Of a stretch of 19,605 nt of DNA, positions 14,294-19,605 are shown piece after piece. Positions within the stretch are counted from its first letter, which is position 1. The number at the start of each line of letters is the position of its first letter. The stretch covers positions 1 to 19,605 of the forward strand of contig CALDMH010000169.1 in the NCBI GenBank assembly GCA_937915565.1, in the 5' to 3' direction. The DNA comes from an uncultured Clostridia bacterium. GTDB lineage: Bacteria > Bacillota > Clostridia > Christensenellales > Borkfalkiaceae. The notes below the pieces were generated by a model. The model was not told the origin of the DNA. It saw nothing but the letters and a program-made list of their open reading frames with translations, and made no database searches. A program made the translations under genes and the position numbers.

Positions 14294-15619
14294 ATGAAAA
14301 AACTTATTTTGAGCCTTCTGGCGGTGATTATGCTCTTTTCAAGTGTGATTTTCACCGGTTGCGGGGGTGACCACGAGTGTAAGTTTGCCGAGGCGTGGAG
14401 TTATAACGAAACGAAGCATTGGCATAAATGCGAGGAAAATCTTTGCGATAAGGTGGACGGCGAGGCCGAACATAATATGGAAGAAGCCGTTGACGAAAAC
14501 GGAAACGCGATAATCAAATGCTCCGTTTGCGGATACGCGGAGGAAAATTCGCACGTTTGCAAATTTGTCGAAAAATTTTCTTACGACGAGCAAAATCACT
14601 GGCGTAAATGCGAAATCGAGGGTTGCGAAAAGGTTTCCGAAAAAGCCCCGCACGCTTTCGCTTACGGCAAGGACGACGACGGCAACGACGTTATGAGTTG
14701 CGCGTGCGGTTACGCCGTTAAATCGGATAAATCGCACGAACATTCTTACGGCGAAACGGCAAAATATAACGAAAAATATCACTGGTACGATTGTTCGGAC
14801 GCGAACTGCAAGATTAAAAAGGGCTATGCGGAACACACTTTCGGCAACCCCGAAGAAACGTTCGGCGAAACCTCGATAACGAGAGTTTACACCTGCACGA
14901 TTTGCGCTTTTTCCAAAACCGAAACCATAACCGTGGACAGCGTTGTGGACGACGCGAGAGTCTGGTACGACGTGTTCGAGAATATAGACAGAGATAATTA
15001 TTCGATGATAATCACGTTTAAGGAAGCTAACGAAAAAGGAGAAGAATACGTTGTGGGTACGAACGAAGCGTGCGTTACCGAAAACGGAATGTATCTCTCT
15101 TGGGCTTCGGGTTTAAACGAGTATTATTTGAAAAACGATGAGGGGAAGTTCGATAGATATTATAAATATAGAAACGAAGGCTGGTCGCTTACGGAAAACG
15201 CGGACGCCTATTATAAAGACCTGCACGAGCAAACCAAACTTTCATTCTCTTTTAAAGAGGACTTCCAAAAGTTCTCCTTCAACAAAGAGAACGGAACTTA
15301 CGTTTGCGCGGACGAAATAGAAACTACCAACTACGGCTACGAGGACGGACAAAAGGTGGTTCTTTGTAAGGTGATTTGTTCAAACCTGGTTGTAAAAGTG
15401 GCGGACGGCAAACTCGTTTATATCGAAGCCGATTATTATATTATCGACGAATCGTCGGAAGAAGCCGGAACGGCGACTACGCCTGCAACGAAACCTGCGG
15501 CTTTAAACCATTTCAAATATTATAATATCGGCTCTTCGGAGGTTTCGCTCCCCAAAGACGTTTTAGACCTTATTGAGGCAAGAACGAAGGGCACGACGGG
15601 CAAAATCGCAAACGATTGA
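14294..15619 (+). CDS. Predicted lipoprotein with three 60-residue Cys/His-rich modules
   Basis: The signal peptide ends in FTGC (residues 20-23), a near-canonical lipobox, followed by GGD. Three similar modules follow with starts about 60 residues apart (Cys29, Cys89, His150). Each contains an aromatic residue, a Tyr, then HW-x-x-C-x4-C (His42/Cys46/Cys51, His102/Cys106/Cys111, His163/Cys167/Cys172), a later His (60, 120, 181) and a CxxC or CxC pair (76/79, 136/138, 201/204). The regular set of Cys and His suggests a metal site or disulfides, but this is unproven. Residues 215-441 form one acidic, Tyr-rich domain I do not recognise. Start support is good: AAAAGGAGAAGG lies before the ATG. 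It ends at the terminator at 15639-15682. Confidence 0.85.
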   Translation: MKKLILSLLAVIMLFSSVIFTGCGGDHECKFAEAWSYNETKHWHKCEENLCDKVDGEAEHNMEEAVDENGNAIIKCSVCGYAEENSHVCKFVEKFSYDEQNHWRKCEIEGCEKVSEKAPHAFAYGKDDDGNDVMSCACGYAVKSDKSHEHSYGETAKYNEKYHWYDCSDANCKIKKGYAEHTFGNPEETFGETSITRVYTCTICAFSKTETITVDSVVDDARVWYDVFENIDRDNYSMIITFKEANEKGEEYVVGTNEACVTENGMYLSWASGLNEYYLKNDEGKFDRYYKYRNEGWSLTENADAYYKDLHEQTKLSFSFKEDFQKFSFNKENGTYVCADEIETTNYGYEDGQKVVLCKVICSNLVVKVADGKLVYIEADYYIIDESSEEAGTATTPATKPAALNHFKYYNIGSSEVSLPKDVLDLIEARTKGTTGKIAND

Positions 15620-15638
15620 CTTTTGCGGTGAAAAAATT

Positions 15639-15682
15639 ACGGCGAGGCAAAATTTCTAAAAGAATTTTGCCTCGCCGTTTTT
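15639..15682. terminator. Bidirectional terminator between the second lipoprotein gene and gltX
   Basis: A perfect 16-bp stem (ACGGCGAGGCAAAATT at 15639-15654 with 15663-15678) is followed by T5 on the plus strand and by AATTTTTT on the minus strand (15631-15638). It can serve both convergent genes. Confidence 0.9.
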
Positions 15683-15692
15683 AATTGAATTT

Positions 15693-15737
15693 GGCGTTTA
15701 ATCGACTTATAGCCGCGTGTTTACCGTTTAATTGCTC
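15693..15737. repeat. Dispersed intergenic element, copy B
   Basis: This is the second copy of the element at 4622-4665. The core TTAATCGACTTATAG (15698-15712) also occurs inverted at 19484-19498. From 15755 to 15820 follow a small stem (CGCCCG/CGGGCG) and short GCGCAAAT-type repeats with no coding frame. Confidence 0.6.
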
Positions 15738-15821
15738 GTTTTGCGGAAGCGGTTCGCCCGCTGAAATCGGGCGGAATTCAAGCGCAAATCGGGTGCGCGT
15801 CAGACGCAAATCAAGCGCGAA

Positions 15822-17258
15822 TTAAGCGAGAAGCGATATGGATTTTTCGATACGCGCGAGCGTTTCCTGCTTGCCCAAAAGTTCGGCGATTTCGGTTGCT
15901 CCGCCGGGGGTTACCGCCATTCCGGTTATCGCGATTCTCATAACCCAGAAAATCGAGCCGCTCTTCACGCCCTTTTCCTTTGCCTTTTCGCTGAGCGAAG
16001 AGAAAAGCGAATCGTTGGAGAAATCGTCGATTCCTTCGAGCCATTCCTTAATTTCCGGCAAAAGCGCTTTTGCAACCTCTTCGTCGGTTTTGTTTTTCTT
16101 GTTTTCAAAAAGCGCGAGGTCGTAATCGGGAAGGGTTACGAGCCAGTCGATTTTTTCGGGAATATCGCCGAGAACTTCCACTCTTCCGTGAAGAAGCTTT
16201 GCGATTTTCTTCAAATCGAACTTGCCGTTCACCGCGGAATTTTCAAGATAAGGAAGCGCGTGCGCGTAAAATTCGTCCTCGGAAAGTTCGCGGATGTATT
16301 CGCCGTTGAGCCAGCGGAGTTTCATCTCGTCGAAAATGGACGGCGATTTTGAAATTCCGTCGAGCGAGAACGTATCCACCATTTCTTTAAGCGTCATTTT
16401 TTCAACGTTGCTCTTCGGCGACCAGCCGAGCAGCGCGACGTAGTTTATAATCGCCTCTTTAAGGTAACCTTTTTTAACGAAATCGTCGAAGTTCGCGTCG
16501 CCGTAACGTTTGGAAAGTTTCCTCGTGGCGTCCTTCATAATCGTGGGCAGGTGAATGTATTTCGGCCTTTCCCAACCGAACGCGTCGTACATAAGGTTGT
16601 ATTTCGGCGTGGAGGAAAGATACTCCGTTCCTCTTATAACGTGAGTTATGCCCATAAGATGGTCGTCGATGACGTTTGCGAAGTTGTAAGTGGGCATACC
16701 GTCGCTCTTGATTAAAATATTGTCTTCGAGGTCGGCGTAATCCACTCTTATCGTTCCGTAAACCATATCCTCGTATTCGCTGACGCCTTCCGAGGGGATA
16801 TTCTGGCGGATAACGTATGGCTCGCCGGCGGCAAGTCTTCTTTCAACCTCTTCCTTGGGGAGATTGAGGCAATGCTTGTCGTATTTTCTGTTGCCGTTCT
16901 CGTCGGTTAAGGATTCGAGCCTTTCCTTCGAGCAGAAGCAATAATACGCTCCGCCGAGTTCGATGAGCTTTTTGGCGTATTTTTGGTAAATTTCCTTTCT
17001 TTCGCTCTGAACGTAAGGCCCGTAATTTCCGCCCACGTCCGGACCTTCGTCGTAAATAAGCCCCGATTCTTTAAGCGAACTGTAAATAAGCTCCACCGCG
17101 CCCTCGACGTAACGTTGCTGGTCGGTGTCCTCTATTCTCAAAATGAAATCTCCGCCGTTGTGTTTTGCGTAAAGATAAGCGTAAAGCGCGGTGCGAAGCC
17201 CGCCGAGGTGCATAAATCCCGTGGGGCTCGGAGCGAATCTCGTTCTTACTTTTTCCAT
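15822..17258 (-). CDS. gltX: Glutamate--tRNA ligase (class I)
   Basis: GltX charges tRNA-Glu with glutamate in the cytoplasm. In many Bacillota it also mischarges tRNA-Gln for GatCAB; which applies here cannot be told. The 478-residue protein has the normal length. Motifs are RFAPSPTGFMHLGG (HIGH region, His17-Gly20), the zinc-type Cys107/Cys109/Cys130 cluster in the insertion domain, and KLSKR (KMSKS equivalent) at 247-251. An upstream in-frame ATG at 17363 exists, but the start at 17258 has AGGAGA directly before it, and residues before it would run through a palindrome. No T-box motif is seen upstream and I could not identify its promoter. It is convergent with the lipoprotein gene and divergent from the dipeptidase gene. 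Confidence 0.95.
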   Translation of the reverse strand: MEKVRTRFAPSPTGFMHLGGLRTALYAYLYAKHNGGDFILRIEDTDQQRYVEGAVELIYSSLKESGLIYDEGPDVGGNYGPYVQSERKEIYQKYAKKLIELGGAYYCFCSKERLESLTDENGNRKYDKHCLNLPKEEVERRLAAGEPYVIRQNIPSEGVSEYEDMVYGTIRVDYADLEDNILIKSDGMPTYNFANVIDDHLMGITHVIRGTEYLSSTPKYNLMYDAFGWERPKYIHLPTIMKDATRKLSKRYGDANFDDFVKKGYLKEAIINYVALLGWSPKSNVEKMTLKEMVDTFSLDGISKSPSIFDEMKLRWLNGEYIRELSEDEFYAHALPYLENSAVNGKFDLKKIAKLLHGRVEVLGDIPEKIDWLVTLPDYDLALFENKKNKTDEEVAKALLPEIKEWLEGIDDFSNDSLFSSLSEKAKEKGVKSGSIFWVMRIAITGMAVTPGGATEIAELLGKQETLARIEKSISLLA

Positions 17259-17307
17259 AAATCTCCTCTTTTGGGGGTTTTGAGCGGAATTTCGTTCTCG
17301 CTCGGTC

Positions 17308-17359
17308 AGCCGCGGGCGTTCGCACTTGCGTGAAAAAACGAGCGCGAACGCCCGCGGCT
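17308..17359. repeat. Palindrome with 16-bp arms in the gltX leader
   Basis: The arms AGCCGCGGGCGTTCGC (17308-17323) and its exact complement (17344-17359) enclose a 20-nt loop. It lies 50 nt before the gltX start. The outer 11 bp of each arm equal those of the palindrome at 4496-4537. No T tract follows on the gltX strand, so it may be a mobile-type repeat or a transcript-stabilising hairpin. Confidence 0.75.
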
Positions 17360-17414
17360 TCAAACCCGATTAAAAAAATTTTTCACCCGAATTTAAAAAG
17401 GTCTACGTTTTTAT

Positions 17415-17443
17415 TTTACCACAAATAAAAAAAAGTGTATAAT
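17415..17443 (+). promoter_or_regulatory. Probable promoter of the M20 dipeptidase gene
   Basis: TTTACC (17415-17420), a 17-bp spacer and a perfect TATAAT (17438-17443) predict a start near 17450 and a leader of about 85 nt. Confidence 0.6.
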
Positions 17444-17534
17444 GAATTCAGGCAGGTTTTCGTATTATTTTAAAATAATAGATAATAATAACCAAAGCCA
17501 CCGCCGTTAAAATCAAAATTCGAGTAGGTTGATT

Positions 17535-18809
17535 ATGGATAATTTTGAAAAAATGAAGGAAAGCTTAAAGGCTTTAATCGCTTTCCCGTCCGTTCAGGAG
17601 GAAGCGAGCGAAAACAAGCCGTTCGGCGAGGGCGTTTATAACGCTTTGAATTATTTTTTAACGCTTGCCCAAAGTTTCGGCTTTAAAACGATAAATTACG
17701 ACAACTATATCGGCGAGGTCGATTTCGGCGAGGGCAAAACCGAGGCTGACGAAATCGCAGTGCTTGCCCATCTCGACGTCGTGCCGGCGGGCGACCTTTC
17801 CGCTTGGAAATATCCGCCCTTCGAGGCGACCGAAATCGACGGGAAAATTTACGGCAGGGGCGCGACGGACGATAAAGGTCCGGCTATGGTCTGCCTTTAT
17901 TGCCTGAAAGAACTCAAAGACGAGGGGTTCGTTCCGAATAAAAAAATCAGGCTTATTCTCGGTTGCAACGAGGAAACGGGCTGGAAATGTATCGAGCATT
18001 TCAAACAGGTTTCGCGCTTCCCCGATTACGGCTTTTCGCCCGACGGCGACTTCCCCGTGATTTACGCCGAGAAAGGAATTCTCCACGCGAAGTTCGCGTT
18101 CAAACGTTTATCGGACGAGCTTAAAGAGCTTTGCGGCGGCGAGAGAATTAACGTCGTTTGCGACAAATGTGAGGCTGTATCACCGTTAAACCGCGATTTG
18201 GCGGAGCAATGCGGAGTCGTTGAGGAAGAGGGAAAACTCGTTGCGAGGGGCGTTTCCGCGCACGGCTCAACGCCCGAAAAAGGCGTGAACGCCATCTTGA
18301 AAATGGTTAAATATCTCGAAGGCGTCGGCGTTATCGACGGAAGAATCAGGGAATACCTCTTCGAGGACAAAATGGGCTTGAAAGAGCTTAAAGACGAAAC
18401 TGGAAATCTCACGATGAGCCCCGATATTATCGAACTTTGCGGCGACGAAATAAAAGTGTCCGTCGATTTCCGTTACCCGTCGCTTCTGGACGGCGAAAAA
18501 CTCGTCGAGGCGTTGAAACTCATCGCGCCCGTTGAAATTCTTTCGCATCAAAAGCCGTTGTTTAACGATAAAGAGGGCTACCTTATAACCACGCTTTTGA
18601 ACGTTTACAACGAAGAAACGGGCGAAACGAGCGAACCTATCGCTATCGGCGGAGGCACTTATGCAAGAGCTTTGAAGTACGGCGCGGCGTTCGGGCCGGA
18701 AAGCGGCGAGGATTGCAGGATTCACCAGCCGAACGAATTCGTTTCGATAGAAAACCTTAAATTGCAGTTCAGAATTTATAAAAAAGCGATAAAAGAACTT
18801 TCTAAATAA
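17535..18809 (+). CDS. M20 family metallopeptidase, PepV/Sapep-like dipeptidase
   Basis: The enzyme belongs to the di-zinc M20 family and most resembles PepV/Sapep dipeptidases, which cleave dipeptides with broad specificity in the cytoplasm. Metal and catalytic motifs are in order: LAHLDVVP with His79 and Asp81, YGRGATDDKGP with Asp112/Asp113, LGCNEETG with Glu146/Glu147, SPDGDFP around Asp170 and CRIHQPNE with His397. The lid domain lies in between and carries SAHGSTPEKG, the dimer-type substrate motif. At 424 residues it is somewhat shorter than PepV (about 465). An in-frame TTG at 17529 is possible, but the ATG at 17535 with AGTAGG 6 nt upstream fits better. There is no signal peptide. 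Confidence 0.93.
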   Translation: MDNFEKMKESLKALIAFPSVQEEASENKPFGEGVYNALNYFLTLAQSFGFKTINYDNYIGEVDFGEGKTEADEIAVLAHLDVVPAGDLSAWKYPPFEATEIDGKIYGRGATDDKGPAMVCLYCLKELKDEGFVPNKKIRLILGCNEETGWKCIEHFKQVSRFPDYGFSPDGDFPVIYAEKGILHAKFAFKRLSDELKELCGGERINVVCDKCEAVSPLNRDLAEQCGVVEEEGKLVARGVSAHGSTPEKGVNAILKMVKYLEGVGVIDGRIREYLFEDKMGLKELKDETGNLTMSPDIIELCGDEIKVSVDFRYPSLLDGEKLVEALKLIAPVEILSHQKPLFNDKEGYLITTLLNVYNEETGETSEPIAIGGGTYARALKYGAAFGPESGEDCRIHQPNEFVSIENLKLQFRIYKKAIKELSK

Positions 18810-18826
18810 AAGGCTTTTAAAATAAT

Positions 18827-18898
18827 AGGCTGCCGCCCGAAGTTTTAAAAAGGCTGATACACGAAAATTTTAAAAGGGTACGCCCGAAATTTATTAAA
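18827..18898. repeat. Degenerate tandem repeat of about 24 bp, three copies
   Basis: The copies at 18827-18849, 18850-18874 and 18875-18898 share AGGSTnnnnCnCGAAnTTTTAAA. They fill the gap between the dipeptidase and YpsA-like genes. A partial copy may lie at 18811-18824. Confidence 0.55.
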
Positions 18899-18908
18899 AA
18901 GAGGATAG

Positions 18909-19394
18909 ATGATAGTAAGCAACCTTCCGCCGTTTTCAAGGAACAAAACGTGCGCCGTCACGGGGCATAGGGTTCTTCCGCCCGATTTCGACAGGATAAA
19001 ATTGAGAATATACCTCGAAAAAATCGCGGAAGCGGGCTACGAGATTTTTCTCGTGGGAATGGCCGTCGGGTTCGACCTCGAATGTTTCTCCGTACTTTCG
19101 GAAATGAAAAAAGAAGGGAAAAACGTTAAAATTTGCGCCGTTATTCCGTGCGCGGACCAATCCGCGAACTTTTCGGAAGAGAATAAAATCGCATATCGAA
19201 AATGCCTTGAAGACGCCGATTATATTGCGGAAGAAAAAAGGAAGTATTATAAGAATTGTATGCTCGTCCGCGACGAATACCTCGTTGAAAACAGCTCGTT
19301 TTTGCTTGCTTATTACGACGGCAGGAAAGAGGGCGGAACTTATTATACGCTCAAACTTGCGAAAAAAAATCTTATCGGCGTGTGCTATTTTTGA
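18909..19394 (+). CDS. YpsA/DUF1273 family protein (SLOG fold)
   Basis: The protein belongs to the DUF1273/YpsA family of small cytoplasmic Rossmann-like SLOG proteins, thought to bind a nucleotide-type ligand. B. subtilis YpsA is linked to cell division and stress, but the biochemical role is not established. Family motifs are CAVTGHR at residues 15-21, VGMAVGFDLECF at about 48-59, CMLVRDEYLVENSS, and AYYDGRKEGGTYYT at 134-147. The 161-residue length is slightly below the usual 180 and complete at both ends. GAGGA lies just before the ATG with a short spacer. It follows the dipeptidase gene by about 100 nt of repeat sequence and may share its transcript. Related SLOG proteins occur in some defence systems, but nothing here supports that. 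Confidence 0.88.
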   Translation: MIVSNLPPFSRNKTCAVTGHRVLPPDFDRIKLRIYLEKIAEAGYEIFLVGMAVGFDLECFSVLSEMKKEGKNVKICAVIPCADQSANFSEENKIAYRKCLEDADYIAEEKRKYYKNCMLVRDEYLVENSSFLLAYYDGRKEGGTYYTLKLAKKNLIGVCYF

Positions 19395-19483
19395 TTTACG
19401 CTTTGCGGTTGCGTTTAAAATCCGCGCGGAGCGGTTGCGGGAGGCCGTTTGCCGCCGAAAGGTAATAACCTTAAAAAGTCGGT

Positions 19484-19498
19484 CTATAAGTCGATTAT
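19484..19498 (-). repeat. Inverted short copy of the dispersed intergenic motif
   Basis: CTATAAGTCGATTA is the exact complement of the core of copy B (15698-15712). It lies in the 3' spacer of the YpsA-like gene, together with a small AAGGT/ACCTT stem at 19459-19472. Confidence 0.5.
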
Positions 19499-19534
19499 CT
19501 GGCTGTTTTGTTAAAATATTTATAAAGAGTATTT

Positions 19535-19564
19535 AAAAACGCGTCCTTAAAGGACGCGTTTTTT
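19535..19564 (+). terminator. Rho-independent terminator at the end of the dipeptidase-YpsA unit
   Basis: CGCGTCCT pairs with AGGACGCG around a 3-nt loop. The stem is extended by an A/T run and followed by TTTTTT up to 19564. The stretch after it up to the window end has no recognisable gene. Confidence 0.9.
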
Positions 19565-19605
19565 ATGCCCGCCGGTGAATTATACTATTAAGTGCAACAG
19601 GCGAA

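Noticed and set aside
17259..17363. Upstream ATG for gltX
   Set aside because: The extra 35 Arg-rich residues come from the palindrome and leader. AGGAGA precedes the start at 17258, and homologues begin close to RFAPSPTG.
17259..17534. T-box leader for gltX
   Set aside because: No AGGGTGGnACCGCG-type antiterminator motif is visible on the gltX strand. Only a palindrome is present.
17529..17534. TTG start for the M20 dipeptidase
   Set aside because: It would lie directly on the ribosome-binding site. The ATG at 17535 has proper spacing.
18909..19394. SLOG protein as evidence of a defence system
   Set aside because: The match is to the housekeeping YpsA/DUF1273 branch, and no effector, cyclase or nuclease gene lies beside it.

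Overview
The window looks like chromosomal DNA of a host-associated member of the Clostridia (Bacillota). The evidence is strong AAGGAGG-type ribosome-binding sites, sigma-A promoters with 17-bp spacers, the yidC-jag pair, a PepV-like dipeptidase, a YpsA-family protein, lipoproteins and a BspA-like leucine-rich-repeat surface protein. I cannot name a genus. Base composition is moderate, and the core genes look somewhat GC-richer than the LRR gene.

Layout. (1) 3-2304, + strand: the 3' part of yidC, whose extracytoplasmic loop is unusually large, followed by jag/khpB with an Arg/Gly/Asp-rich tail, ending in an intrinsic terminator. (2) 2412-4456, + strand: a housekeeping run of an IMPACT/YigZ family protein, recX and birA. 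recX follows a 13-codon leader ORF and overlaps birA by 20 nt. (3) 4725-6179, - strand: an AzgA/PbuG-type purine permease of the NCS2 family with its own promoter. (4) 6180-6583: a divergent regulatory region with two good promoters and a long, probably structured leader. (5) 6584-15619, + strand: a cell-envelope block with an unrecognised multi-pass membrane protein, a 1228-residue BspA-like LRR protein with 36 repeats and five interspersed modules, and two lipoproteins with Cys/His-rich N-terminal modules. At least three of these four genes have a recognisable promoter, and each half of the block ends in a strong terminator. (6) 15822-17258, - strand: gltX. (7) 17535-19394, + strand: an M20 dipeptidase and a YpsA/DUF1273 SLOG-fold protein, followed by a terminator.

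How the genes relate. The housekeeping genes cover membrane protein insertion (YidC, KhpB), recombination control (RecX), biotinylation (BirA), purine uptake, glutamyl-tRNA synthesis and peptide breakdown. The envelope block is the accessory part: secreted or anchored proteins that probably face the host or other microbes. Their shared job is inference from location and signal sequences only.

The most notable points are the roughly 295-residue insertion in the YidC core, the three 60-residue C/H modules of the second lipoprotein, the orphan membrane protein with its structured leader, and small dispersed intergenic repeats present two or three times in the window. I found no CRISPR array, transposase, integrase, rRNA or tRNA. 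No classic defence system is evident.
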